Origin: CAMDTE01 sp964504345
Lineage (GTDB): Bacteria; Bacteroidota; Bacteroidia; Flavobacteriales; Schleiferiaceae
Assembly: GCA_964504345.1 (NCBI GenBank)
Contig: CAZDDX010000001.1
Span: forward strand, 310,001-374,000
DNA: 64,000 bases
Direction of reading: 5' to 3'
Every line of letters begins with the position of its first letter. Position 1 is the stretch's first letter. The notes beneath the pieces are model-generated. The model was not told the DNA's origin and searched no databases. It saw only the letters and a program-made list of their open reading frames with translations. The translations under genes were made by a program, and so were the position numbers. This document shows positions 7,748 through 16,439 of the stretch, in pieces.

Positions 7748-8410
7748 GTGAAAACGATGCGTCCGCTGTTTCGCGCCCTGCAACTGGAGTGGGCCTTGGA
7801 ATTTCGCCAAAAGTCTGCCCTGATGGCCGGTCTGCTTTTTGTGGCCGGGTCTGCCTTTTTGGCTTCCAAAACGTATTTGGGCACGCCCCCTTCCAAGGCC
7901 TGGAATGCCTTGCTTTGGATCGTCCTTTTGTTCAGCGCCTTGCATGCCGCAACCCGAAGTTTTGCCGGAGTGCCTGCCGCCCGGTGGTGGTTGGTGGGGC
8001 AGTGGATGACGCCCGTCACGTGGTTGTGGGCCAAAGGAATCGTTACGGCCCTTCAACTGGTGGTTTTGGGCGTATTCAGCTTGGCTTTGTTCTCGTTTTT
8101 ATTGGGATTGCCCGTGGGCAACCCCTTTGGCTTTTTGTTGGTGGTGGTACTGGGCAGCGCGGGCTTGTCCGGTGTGCTCACCACCACGGCAGCCTTAGCC
8201 GCTCAAGTGGACGCCCGCGCCAGTTTGATGGCCGTCCTCAGCATTCCCCTACTCCTCCCCACTTTGGCCACCATCCAACGAGCCGCTCTTCTGGCCACCG
8301 CGGGGGTCTCCACGGTGGATCTCTTGGCACCGCTCGGTTCTGTAGCGCTCTTGGCCGGGGTACCGGTGGTGCTGGGAACCCTGCTCTTCCCTTACCTTTG
8401 GAAACCATGA
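7748..8410 (+). CDS. ccmB: Heme exporter permease CcmB
   Basis: A 220-residue inner-membrane protein with six hydrophobic segments and the CcmB-type N-terminus LFRALQLEWALEFRQKSALM. In system I cytochrome c maturation CcmB is the permease that works with the ATPase CcmA to release holo-CcmE. No ccmA is in this window. The start is either GTG 7748, 4 nt behind the -7 element as in neighbouring genes, or ATG 7757. It is the first gene of a tightly packed ccmBCDEF operon and overlaps ccmC by 4 nt. Confidence 0.9.
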   Translation: MKTMRPLFRALQLEWALEFRQKSALMAGLLFVAGSAFLASKTYLGTPPSKAWNALLWIVLLFSALHAATRSFAGVPAARWWLVGQWMTPVTWLWAKGIVTALQLVVLGVFSLALFSFLLGLPVGNPFGFLLVVVLGSAGLSGVLTTTAALAAQVDARASLMAVLSIPLLLPTLATIQRAALLATAGVSTVDLLAPLGSVALLAGVPVVLGTLLFPYLWKP

Positions 8411-9066
8411 AAAAAGCTTGGAACTACTTGGGATTGGCCTTGGTGGGCTACAGTCTGGTGTACGGCCTTATTTCCGAGGTCCCCGCCTTGCCCATCGTCA
8501 ACGAAACCATCCGGAATTTGTACTACCACGTTCCCATGTGGTTCACCATGATCTCCTTGATGGGGGCCTCGTTTGGGTACAGCATTGGGGCATTGCGGTC
8601 TAATTCCTTGGAAAAAGACCGCGCAGCAGCGGCTTTTTCGGAAGTAGCCCTGGTGTTTGCGGCCGCGGGACTGTTGACCGGAATGCTGTGGGCCAAGTTT
8701 ACCTGGGGTGCTTTTTGGACGCCGGATCCCAAACTCAACGGAACGGCCATTACCATCCTGATTTACCTGGCGTATTTTGTTTTGCGCGGCAGCGTGGACG
8801 ACCCCGAAAAACGGTTGCGCCTGAGCTCCACCTACAACATCTTTGCCTTTGTGCTCATGCTGGTGTTCATTGGCGTCTTGCCGCGGCTTACAGACTCCCT
8901 GCACCCGGGCAACGGCGGAAATCCGGCCTTTGGTGCGTACGATTTGGACAACACCATGCGCTTGGTTTTTTACCCGGCTGTGGTGGGTTGGATTTTGGTG
9001 GGCTTTTGGATGGCCCGATTGCGCGTCCGACTGCAAAACCTCCGTCAACCGCTGGACCTCCTCTAA
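8407..9066 (+). CDS. ccmC: Heme exporter protein CcmC
   Basis: A 219-residue six-helix membrane protein of the heme-handling family. It holds YYHVPMWF with candidate heme ligand His41 and a tryptophan-rich periplasmic loop WGAFWTPDPKLNG (about residues 100-112), a variant of the family WWD motif. A second periplasmic His, around residue 166, is in LHPGNGG. CcmC loads heme onto CcmE. The ATG lies in an ATGA overlap with ccmB. The WWD motif has Pro where many homologues have Trp. Confidence 0.92.
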   Translation: MKKAWNYLGLALVGYSLVYGLISEVPALPIVNETIRNLYYHVPMWFTMISLMGASFGYSIGALRSNSLEKDRAAAAFSEVALVFAAAGLLTGMLWAKFTWGAFWTPDPKLNGTAITILIYLAYFVLRGSVDDPEKRLRLSSTYNIFAFVLMLVFIGVLPRLTDSLHPGNGGNPAFGAYDLDNTMRLVFYPAVVGWILVGFWMARLRVRLQNLRQPLDLL

Positions 9067-9084
9067 TCACAACAAATAAGAACC

Positions 9085-9249
9085 ATGAACACTTTTCTAC
9101 AATCCTCTGTTGAAATGGGAGACGCCTTCCGCGCCGACGGCAAAATCTGGGTAGTCGTGGGTGTAATTGCCCTCGTATTCGTTGTGTTGGCCGGGTATTT
9201 GCTGTGGATGGACCGTCGATTGAGCGCGCTCGAAAAATCCAAAAAATGA
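9085..9249 (+). CDS. ccmD: CcmD-like small membrane protein
   Basis: A 54-residue protein, MNTFLQSSVEMGDAFRADGK and onward, with one transmembrane helix (WVVVGVIALVFVVLAGYLLW) and a charged end DRRLSALEKSKK. Size, topology and position between ccmC and ccmE match CcmD, which stabilises the CcmC-CcmE complex and helps release holo-CcmE. The stop overlaps the ccmE start as ATGA (9246-9249). Confidence 0.85.
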   Translation: MNTFLQSSVEMGDAFRADGKIWVVVGVIALVFVVLAGYLLWMDRRLSALEKSKK

Positions 9250-9629
9250 AAAGAAACCACCTTCTGGGTTTGATCGTTTTGGCCGTTTTGGCCGGTGTCT
9301 TTTTAGCCACCTTCCAAGACGCCAGCACCTACCAAACCTTCCCCACGGCGGAAGGACAAATGGGCGAAGAGTGCGTGGTCATTGGAACTTTAGATTTGGA
9401 CGATTCTATTGTGTTCAACAAGGATAAAATGTTGCTTCGTTTTACCGCCGTGGACAAGGACGGAAATTCCCGGACGGTGTACTACAACAAACCCAAACCC
9501 ACGGATTTTGAACGGTCGGAGGAAATTACTCTCACCGGATTTGCTACGGACACGGCTTTTGTGACCACGAACATCCTGATGAAGTGCCCGTCTAAATACA
9601 AGGAGAAAGAAAAATTGCAACAATCATGA
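9246..9629 (+). CDS. ccmE: Heme chaperone CcmE, CxxxY type
   Basis: A 127-residue protein: an N-terminal membrane anchor (LLGLIVLAVLAGVFLATF), then the OB-fold periplasmic heme chaperone domain. CcmE carries heme from CcmC to CcmF. The heme-attachment site reads KCPSKY, so Cys114-x3-Tyr118 replaces the HxxxY of E. coli. CxxxY variants are known from some other bacteria and from archaea. I chose the ATG at 9246 because it gives the anchor directly and an ATGA overlap with ccmD; codons upstream belong to ccmD in another frame. It overlaps ccmF by 4 nt. Confidence 0.92.
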   Translation: MKRNHLLGLIVLAVLAGVFLATFQDASTYQTFPTAEGQMGEECVVIGTLDLDDSIVFNKDKMLLRFTAVDKDGNSRTVYYNKPKPTDFERSEEITLTGFATDTAFVTTNILMKCPSKYKEKEKLQQS

Positions 9630-12061
9630 GCTATGTAGGCGAACATACTTGGGCCGGTGACTTGGGCCGACTCCTGGTGGCCCTTTCCTTTGTGTGGGCC
9701 ACTTTTTCGTCTGTGGCGTATGCCCTGCACCTGCGGCGACCGCAGTCCCATTGGTTGGCTACGGCCCGTTGGAGCTTTAGACTCCACGCCTTGGCCGTAG
9801 TGGGCATCGTGGCCGTTCTGTTTGTGGCCATTTGGAACCATTGGTTTGAATTTGACTACGTGTGGCGGCACAGTTCCACGGACCTCCCCCTTCGCTACAT
9901 ATTCTCCTGTTTTTGGGAAGGACAAGAGGGAAGCTTCTTGCTTTGGACCTTTTGGCAGGCCGTTTTGGGCTGGATCTTGATCCACAAATCCCGCGAATGG
10001 GAAGCCGGAGTCATGCTCACCGTTGCAGCGGTTCAGGCGTTTTTATCCTCCATGCTGTTGGGCGTATACGCGTTCGGCATCAAATTGGGTTCCAGTCCTT
10101 TTGTATTGATTCGGGACTTGCCGGAAAACTTGGGCTTGCCGTGGACGCAAATGACGGATTACCTGACGTCCTTTCCGGCGTTTCAGGAAGGCAACGGCCT
10201 GAATCCCTTGCTGCAAAATTGGTGGATGACCATCCACCCCCCTACCCTGTTTTTGGGTTTTGCGTTGACGGTGGTTCCCTTCGCTTATGCGGTTGCCGGT
10301 TTGTTGACCAAACGGTATTCCGACTGGGTAAAACCGGCCCTCTCGTGGACGTTTGCGGGCGTTGCCGTTTTGGGCGTTGGTATTTTGATGGGCGGTGCTT
10401 GGGCGTACGAAGCATTGAGTTTTGGTGGTTTCTGGGCTTGGGATCCCGTGGAAAATGCCTCCCTGGTACCTTGGTTGACCCTGGTAGCAGCCGGCCACTT
10501 GATGATGGTGGAAAAACACAAACATTCCGCTACGGGGATTACCCTGTTCATGGCGTTGTTCACCTTTTGGTTGGTCCTCTATTCCACTTTCCTCACGCGC
10601 TCCGGGGTCTTGGGCGATTCCTCAGTCCACTCGTTTGTAGATTTGGGACTCAGCGGTCAGTTGTTGGTGTACCTGCTGTTTTTCGTGGTTGGAACGGCGG
10701 TGTTGCTCGCGATTCGATGGAAGTCGTTTCCCAAAAACGCTACCGACGAATTGTTGGGTTCGCGCGAGTTTTGGATGTTCATTGGCTCCATTACCCTGCT
10801 GCTGTCTGCACTTCAAATCGCCTTCTCCACCTCCCTGCCGGTCTTCAATAAATTGATTGGTCCCGACGGCTGGATTCCTCTGCTGAGCGATGCCCTCGCG
10901 CCTCCCACCAACGCCAACGAACACTACAATCGGTTGCAAATGCCGTTTGCCATTGTGGTGTCGGTACTGATGGCCGTTGGACCCTTTTTGGTTTGGCGCT
11001 CCAACAGTCCCTTGTTTTGGAAGCGTATTTTGCCGGCGGCAGCAGCGTCTGTGGTTTTGGGCGGCCTGATCGCCTGGGGCTTAACCCTAACGCATCCGGT
11101 CCACGTGGTGCTCTTGGTGGTCTCGCTTTTTGCAGCGTTGGCCAACGTAGACCTTTGGCTGCGTCTCTGGCGCGGCAATTCGCGTCATTTGGGCATGACC
11201 ACAGCCCACGTAGGCTTTGCCTTGGTGCTTTTGGGTTCCTTGATCTCTCAGGGGAAGAAAGAGTTTTTGAGCGTCAACAAATCCTTCATTCACAAGGATT
11301 TTCCAGCCAATGAAAACACCGTGCTGGAACTCAAGGATACGGTGAGTATGGTTCCCTACTGGGTTACCTGGACGGGCGAACGTCGAGAAGGCAAAAACCA
11401 CTACTACGACCTGACCTTCATGGAAAAACGTGGCGACACGGCCTTTACCTTGTCCCCCTTCATCCAGATGAACGAGCGCATGGGCAATGTTCCGGAGCCG
11501 GATACCCGTCATTTCTGGAACCGCGACGTCTACACCCACGTGACCTTTGCCGACTTGCGCGACGTTCCGGACAGCGCGCAGTGGAAGCGTCCGTTGGAAG
11601 TAACGCTCAAAGCGGGTGAAGAGGCCATTGTGTACGACAACTTCATCTTGCATTGCGACACGTTGGAAGTGCGCGACGCGGTCTTTACGGCGGACGGCAG
11701 CAACATCAAACGTTTGAACATGGCCCTTCAGTTGCGATTGGTGGCCATGGACGGCAGCGAAGAAGCCCTCCTACCCATCTATTCCTTGGCCGGAGACCAA
11801 TTGACGCAAACGGATGCCGTTGCCGAGCGAAGCGGTGTTAAAGCGCGTTTTGCGTCGGTGGAAACGGAGGAAGGTCGGTTTAAAATACAGCTGTGGCGCC
11901 GCAGCGAGGAGGACCAACCGTTCATCCTCATACAAGCGATTGCCTTTCCGTGGATCAACCTCTTGTGGCTGGGCAGCGTCTTGATGGGTTTGGGTTCTGC
12001 GTTGGCGGTGTTCCAACGCGTTCAGCGCGACCGCGAAAAAGCTAAAAAGGCATCCGCATGA
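9626..12061 (+). CDS. ccmF: Cytochrome c heme lyase CcmF
   Basis: An 811-residue polytopic membrane protein with more than a dozen hydrophobic segments. The signature tryptophan-rich loop GGFWAWDPVENAS is at about residues 267-279, followed by WLTLVAAGHLMMVEKHKHS with a conserved His-rich region. A large soluble domain (about residues 540-760) precedes a final helix. CcmF takes heme from CcmE and ligates it to the CxxCH of apocytochrome c in the periplasm. It is coupled to ccmE upstream and to the DUF2520 gene downstream by 4-nt overlaps. The operon carries no ccmG or ccmH. Confidence 0.95.
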   Translation: MSYVGEHTWAGDLGRLLVALSFVWATFSSVAYALHLRRPQSHWLATARWSFRLHALAVVGIVAVLFVAIWNHWFEFDYVWRHSSTDLPLRYIFSCFWEGQEGSFLLWTFWQAVLGWILIHKSREWEAGVMLTVAAVQAFLSSMLLGVYAFGIKLGSSPFVLIRDLPENLGLPWTQMTDYLTSFPAFQEGNGLNPLLQNWWMTIHPPTLFLGFALTVVPFAYAVAGLLTKRYSDWVKPALSWTFAGVAVLGVGILMGGAWAYEALSFGGFWAWDPVENASLVPWLTLVAAGHLMMVEKHKHSATGITLFMALFTFWLVLYSTFLTRSGVLGDSSVHSFVDLGLSGQLLVYLLFFVVGTAVLLAIRWKSFPKNATDELLGSREFWMFIGSITLLLSALQIAFSTSLPVFNKLIGPDGWIPLLSDALAPPTNANEHYNRLQMPFAIVVSVLMAVGPFLVWRSNSPLFWKRILPAAAASVVLGGLIAWGLTLTHPVHVVLLVVSLFAALANVDLWLRLWRGNSRHLGMTTAHVGFALVLLGSLISQGKKEFLSVNKSFIHKDFPANENTVLELKDTVSMVPYWVTWTGERREGKNHYYDLTFMEKRGDTAFTLSPFIQMNERMGNVPEPDTRHFWNRDVYTHVTFADLRDVPDSAQWKRPLEVTLKAGEEAIVYDNFILHCDTLEVRDAVFTADGSNIKRLNMALQLRLVAMDGSEEALLPIYSLAGDQLTQTDAVAERSGVKARFASVETEEGRFKIQLWRRSEEDQPFILIQAIAFPWINLLWLGSVLMGLGSALAVFQRVQRDREKAKKASA

Positions 12062-12879
12062 AGTATGCCGTAGTAGGCAGCGGAAATGCCGCTTGGGTGG
12101 TGGCCCAGGCTTGGTCCGAGCGCGAAAACGCGTGCCAGGGTGTTTTGTCCCGTGATGGAAAGATCGGCCAAGCACTGGCAGCGGCCTTGCACACCCAAAA
12201 CGTTCCTTTGTGGCCTTCCAGTACCCCCTTTGCTGGAGTGGTGCTTTTGGCCGTCAGCGACGACGCGCTGCCCGCAGTGGCCCAAGAAGCTCGCCGGGCG
12301 TTCCCCAACGCCCTGCTCTTGCACCTTTCCGGCGCCACGAACCGCAACGTACTTCCGGGCCGTTCCGCAGTAGTTTGGCCCATGGCCAGCCTGCAGCGCG
12401 GCGGACGTTTGAACCACAGCAAAACACGTGTTTATTGGGAGGTGTCTGACGACTCAGACCGCGCAGAAGTTGAAAAATTGGCACACGCCCTGTCCAACCA
12501 CTGCCACGAATTGCCGTCCGACGCTCGCTTGGCCCTGCACACCGCGGCAACCCTGTCCAACAACTTCGTGACCCACTTGTTGGTGGAATCCCGTCGCCTG
12601 TGCAACAATTTCAACGTGGACCCGCGCGTGCTGCACGATTTGTGGGAGCAAACGGTGCAGATGCAGATCAACCACCCCACTGGCGACTGGCAAACCGGTC
12701 CGGCCCGACGTCGGGACGACCAAACGCTTTCTGCTCATTTGCGGGTCTTGAACGACCGCCCGGAGTTGGCTCTTGCCTACCAGGCGCTCACCGCCAGCAT
12801 CCAAGCCGCCTACCCCTCCACCAGTGCGGATCCGTCGGTTACGGAAGAGGCGCTGAAACAAGCGCCTAAGTCCTTGTAA
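12058..12879 (+). CDS. Rossmann-like and DUF2520 domain protein
   Basis: A 273-residue soluble protein. Residues 1-95 form a Rossmann fold beginning YAVVGSGNAAWVVAQA, a dinucleotide-binding loop. The remainder is the all-helical DUF2520 domain (LALHTAATLSNNFVTHLL, HDLWEQTVQMQ). The fold resembles ProC or KPR reductases, but the substrate is unknown. Linkage to kdsC and maf downstream is a recurrent Bacteroidota arrangement. The ATG overlaps the ccmF stop (ATGA), so it is translated from the ccm transcript. Confidence 0.85.
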   Translation: MKYAVVGSGNAAWVVAQAWSERENACQGVLSRDGKIGQALAAALHTQNVPLWPSSTPFAGVVLLAVSDDALPAVAQEARRAFPNALLLHLSGATNRNVLPGRSAVVWPMASLQRGGRLNHSKTRVYWEVSDDSDRAEVEKLAHALSNHCHELPSDARLALHTAATLSNNFVTHLLVESRRLCNNFNVDPRVLHDLWEQTVQMQINHPTGDWQTGPARRRDDQTLSAHLRVLNDRPELALAYQALTASIQAAYPSTSADPSVTEEALKQAPKSL

Positions 12880-12918
12880 AAATCGGAACCCTTTAGCTAA
12901 TACCCTGCCCGTTTTCGC

Positions 12919-13434
12919 ATGAACTACAAACAAAAACTCGCCCAGATTCAGCTCTTTGTCTTCGACGTTGACGGGGTCATGACGGACGGCACGGTTCACG
13001 CTTTGCCGGGCATGCAACCCTACCGAGTTTTCAACACCAAAGATGGGTACGCAGTGGCCCGCGCATTGGAACAAGGCTTGGAAGTAGCCATCATCTCTGG
13101 AGGCCTGTCTGAGGCCGTTCGCGAGCGATTCCACAACCTCGGTTGCCGATTCATTTATTTGGGCAAGCGCGAGAAAGTTGAACCTTTGGAAGAAATTCTT
13201 TTGGCCTTGGATCTGTCGGGCGATCAAGTGGCCTACATGGGAGACGACTTGCCGGATCTCGCGCCCATGGCGCTCGTGGGTTTGCCCTGTGCTCCCCAAG
13301 ACGCCGCCCCGGAGGTGAAAGATGCCGCTCTCTACGTATCGCCCTACGACGGTGGTAAAGGCTGTGTGCGCGACCTGATCGAACAAACCCTACGGGTGCA
13401 AGGGAAATGGGGTGTGGGTCCTTTGCCCCAATAA
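12919..13434 (+). CDS. kdsC: Kdo-8-phosphate phosphatase KdsC (HAD family)
   Basis: A 171-residue HAD-superfamily phosphatase without cap domain, typical of KdsC. Motif I is FDVDGVMTDG (nucleophile Asp16, Asp18), motif II is IISGG, and motif IV is YMGDDLPDLAPM. It dephosphorylates Kdo-8-phosphate on the way to the Kdo of the lipopolysaccharide inner core, which agrees with lpxK at 44-45 kb. It follows the DUF2520 gene after 39 nt and precedes an unknown membrane protein by 15 nt. Confidence 0.92.
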   Translation: MNYKQKLAQIQLFVFDVDGVMTDGTVHALPGMQPYRVFNTKDGYAVARALEQGLEVAIISGGLSEAVRERFHNLGCRFIYLGKREKVEPLEEILLALDLSGDQVAYMGDDLPDLAPMALVGLPCAPQDAAPEVKDAALYVSPYDGGKGCVRDLIEQTLRVQGKWGVGPLPQ

Positions 13435-13449
13435 TCCGGTTGACTCGCT

Positions 13450-14316
13450 ATGAAAACACTCGGTCATACACCCCTAAGGGCTAGGCCACTCGCGCAAAAC
13501 GTTGCCCTACACTTTGCTCTTTTGACGGGCGGATTTTGGGCCCTGCACGCCGGTTATTTTGGTTGGGACGGGTACCAAACGGCCCTAACCGGATGGGAAA
13601 TCGGTGCCGTACATCTCTTTTTGTTGGGGCTGGTGGGCATCAGCGAAACCAGCCGCGGCACGGCGGAGTCTAGTTCCCAGGAGCCAATCGACGACGACGC
13701 TTACGACGAAACGGAGTATGCCTCCTGGGCCGCGTGGATTGCGGCTGCCGCAGGTGCCTTTGCGCTGATCTGGAACACGGACGTAAGCTATTTAAGCGGT
13801 TTGCTCCTGCTGTCCGTAGCTTCGGTTTGGGGTTTTCGCTTGGCACCTTGGCTTCTGGTTCGACGGATCCTGGCCCTCCTGTTGGGCGCCGGTTTCCCCT
13901 GGCTGATCTGGTCGCTGGACGTGGTCCCCACCCTCGCCTCCGACAACTATGAATTTCAACTGCAATCCGTCCCCGTGGTGGGCATGTTCTCATTGTTTAC
14001 TGCACTGGCGGCATGGGCCGGACACGCCCAAGGAGAGCCCTTTAATGCAGCAGCGGCTCGCCGTTGGGAGGTACCGCTGGCTTGGGTGCTGTGGAGCGCA
14101 TCCGTAGCGACCTATGCGGTTTTGTTCGCGCAAATCGGCTTGTGGACGGCTGCCGCACCCGGATTCACCGCAGCGGCTGGCGGGATCCTGTTGGCGGCCC
14201 GGCGAACCCGCACTGGCTTGGAAAAATGGACCTCCGTTGGCGCACAACTTTTTGCGGTATTGTGGCTTCTTTGGACCACTGGTCTTCTACAAAACGTGGA
14301 ACCGGTCGTAGGATGA
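13450..14316 (+). CDS. Polytopic membrane protein of unknown function
   Basis: A 288-residue protein with about eight hydrophobic segments and an acidic loop (SSQEPIDDDAYDETEYASW, about residues 76-94). It lies between kdsC and maf, with 15 nt before it and an ATGA overlap after it, so it is part of the operon. In other Bacteroidota this slot often holds a UbiA-type prenyltransferase; I see no NDxxD-type Asp-rich motif here, so it is either a very diverged relative or an unrelated replacement. It is rich in Trp and Ala, and its codon use is like that of its neighbours. No function can be assigned. Confidence 0.7.
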   Translation: MKTLGHTPLRARPLAQNVALHFALLTGGFWALHAGYFGWDGYQTALTGWEIGAVHLFLLGLVGISETSRGTAESSSQEPIDDDAYDETEYASWAAWIAAAAGAFALIWNTDVSYLSGLLLLSVASVWGFRLAPWLLVRRILALLLGAGFPWLIWSLDVVPTLASDNYEFQLQSVPVVGMFSLFTALAAWAGHAQGEPFNAAAARRWEVPLAWVLWSASVATYAVLFAQIGLWTAAAPGFTAAAGGILLAARRTRTGLEKWTSVGAQLFAVLWLLWTTGLLQNVEPVVG

Positions 14317-14912
14317 GTCCGTTTGAACTAAAACCGGAGTATACTCTGGTGTTGGGATCCGGATCTCCGCGCAGAAAAGAACTGCTGGAGGCCGTCGGTT
14401 TGGAATTTACCGTACGCACTTCCGACGCGGACGAAACTGCCCCTTCCAACCTCACGGATTTGGAAACGGTACAATTCGTGGCCCAACAAAAGGCCCAGGA
14501 CCTCCTGCCAACCTTGCGCACGGGCGAAGTTCTGCTGTGCGCGGATACCGAAGTGTGGCAAAACGACGAACGCTTTGGCAAGCCCGCAGACCGTGCCGAC
14601 GCCCTTCGCATGCTTCAGCGCCTGGCGGGCAGCACGCACCGCGTCATTTCCGCCGTTTGCGCCACCGACGGAACCCGCTGGTCCCGCACCCACTGCATTA
14701 CGGAAATTGAATTTCACCCACTCCCGCTGAGCGTATTGGAGCACTACGTCGATACGTACCGACCGTTTGACAAAGCCGGCGCCTGGGGCGCTCAAGAATT
14801 CATTGGCTACGTGGGCATCAAATCCCTGAACGGAAGCTACACCAACGTGGTGGGCCTTCCCATCCCGGAAGCACTGGAAGCACTGCGTCCGTGGTGCGCG
14901 GAACCCAAATAA
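14313..14912 (+). CDS. maf: Maf-family nucleotide pyrophosphatase
   Basis: A 199-residue protein with the Maf signature LGSGSPRRKELLEAVG at the N-terminus (Ser/Arg phosphate-binding loop), CADTEVW in the middle (catalytic Asp) and the downstream GKPADRADALRMLQRLAGSTH. Maf proteins hydrolyse non-canonical or modified NTPs to monophosphates, a house-cleaning role. The start at 14313 forms an ATGA overlap with the upstream membrane protein, making the ATG choice firm. It closes the DUF2520-kdsC-membrane protein-maf group. Confidence 0.93.
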   Translation: MSPFELKPEYTLVLGSGSPRRKELLEAVGLEFTVRTSDADETAPSNLTDLETVQFVAQQKAQDLLPTLRTGEVLLCADTEVWQNDERFGKPADRADALRMLQRLAGSTHRVISAVCATDGTRWSRTHCITEIEFHPLPLSVLEHYVDTYRPFDKAGAWGAQEFIGYVGIKSLNGSYTNVVGLPIPEALEALRPWCAEPK

Positions 14913-14928
14913 TCCGCATCTTTAAAGC

Positions 14929-16368
14929 ATGAAGTTTGTTCAGCCCTCGGCCATCCCTTTGTGGGCGGCCCTTTTGCCTTTGTTTTTCTTGTTGGGTGCC
15001 CTTGCCTACAACGTGGGTTGGGTTTTTGGGGACGACGCCGTTGCCGGTTCCAACCAGTTGATTTTACTGGCCAGTGCTTTTTTCGCCGCGGGCGTGGCGG
15101 CGTTTTTTGGCCGACGGTTCTCGGACCTGTTTGACGGGGTCGCCAACAATTTACGCGAAGCGGGCAAGGCCATGATCATCCTCCTTTTGATTGGCGCCCT
15201 GAGCGGTACGTGGCTGGTCAGTGGAGTCATCCCCACCCTGATTGCCTACGGAGTGGACCTCCTGGACCCCTCCTACTTTTTGGTGGCGACGGTCCTCTTT
15301 TGTTCGGTGGTCAGCATGGCCACCGGCAGTTCCTGGTCCACCAGTGCCACGGTGGGTATTGCACTGATGGGCGTAGGCCAAGCCTTGGGTTTTCCGGCCC
15401 CCGTGGTGGCCGGAGCCGTAATTTCCGGCGCCTATTTTGGGGACAAGCTCTCCCCCTTTTCGGACACTACCAACTTGGCACCGGCCATGGCGGGCACGGA
15501 CCTGTTCACCCACATCCGCTACATGACCATCACCACCGTTCCCAGTTATCTGGTAACGCTGCTCTTTTTTATAGGGTACACCCTGTGGTTTCCAGTGGAC
15601 GACACCTCCCTTTCGTTGGAATGGCTGACCACCTTACGGGGAACCATGAACCTATCCCCCTGGTTGCTCTTGGTTCCTGTGGCCAGTTTGGGCCTCATGC
15701 TTTTTCGGGTGGACGCCCTGGTTGCCGTTGCTTTTGGGGCTGTGGCCGGTGCCGTGGCTGCTGTAGTTGCGCAACCGGAATTTGTTGCTTCCTTGGCCGG
15801 CGAAGGGATTCCCGCGGCGCACGCCCTGTACGCGGGCGTGATGCGTTCTTTGTACGACGCCGTACAAATACCGTCGTCGGACCCGCTCGTATCCCAGCTG
15901 CTGGCCTCCAAAGGCATGAGCGGCATGCTCAGCACCGTTTGGCTCATCATCAGCGCCATGGCTTTTGGTGGGGTCATGGAAGCAGCAGGCTTTCTAACTC
16001 GGATTACGCAAGCCCTCATGTCCCTAGCCCAAAGCGCCGCGGGCCTTATGGGCGCCACCTTGGCCACGTGTGGGTTGCTCAACATCACGGCGGGCGATCA
16101 ATACCTGGCCATCGTTGTCCCGGGAAGAATGTTTAAAGATGCCTACCGCGAGCGCGGCCTGGCCCCCGAAAACTTATCCCGATCGCTGGAAGATGCGGGA
16201 ACCGTAACGTCTGCTTTGGTGCCTTGGAACACCTGCGGCGCCTACCAATCCGCCACCTTGGGAGTGGCTACCGGAGAATACTTTGTGTATGCCATCTTCA
16301 ACTGGGTCAGTCCGCTCATGAGTTTAGCGGTTGCAGCGGTTGGATTTAGAATCCGCAAGCTTAAGTAA
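14929..16368 (+). CDS. nhaC: NhaC-family Na+/H+ antiporter
   Basis: A 479-residue inner-membrane protein with about eleven to twelve helices. Family landmarks are ATGSSWSTSATVGIAL (about residues 136-151) and SGAYFGDKLSPFSDTTNLAPA (about 165-185), plus LVPWNTCGAYQSATLGVATG near the C-terminus. It exchanges external protons for cytoplasmic Na+, which fits an organism that also has a Na+-pumping NADH dehydrogenase. It starts 16 nt after maf; CATCTTTA four bases before the ATG may be a weak -7 element. Confidence 0.9.
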   Translation: MKFVQPSAIPLWAALLPLFFLLGALAYNVGWVFGDDAVAGSNQLILLASAFFAAGVAAFFGRRFSDLFDGVANNLREAGKAMIILLLIGALSGTWLVSGVIPTLIAYGVDLLDPSYFLVATVLFCSVVSMATGSSWSTSATVGIALMGVGQALGFPAPVVAGAVISGAYFGDKLSPFSDTTNLAPAMAGTDLFTHIRYMTITTVPSYLVTLLFFIGYTLWFPVDDTSLSLEWLTTLRGTMNLSPWLLLVPVASLGLMLFRVDALVAVAFGAVAGAVAAVVAQPEFVASLAGEGIPAAHALYAGVMRSLYDAVQIPSSDPLVSQLLASKGMSGMLSTVWLIISAMAFGGVMEAAGFLTRITQALMSLAQSAAGLMGATLATCGLLNITAGDQYLAIVVPGRMFKDAYRERGLAPENLSRSLEDAGTVTSALVPWNTCGAYQSATLGVATGEYFVYAIFNWVSPLMSLAVAAVGFRIRKLK

Positions 16369-16439
16369 ACGGGCGGTCCCCAATCCGTTTGCCCCCCCGG
16401 GGTAGATGACCCAGGACATGCCCGGCGCTAGGCACATCG

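Noticed and set aside
10043..10939. Medium-length minus-strand frames inside ccmF
   Set aside because: They are shadows of the strongly supported ccmF reading frame and lack promoters or family motifs.
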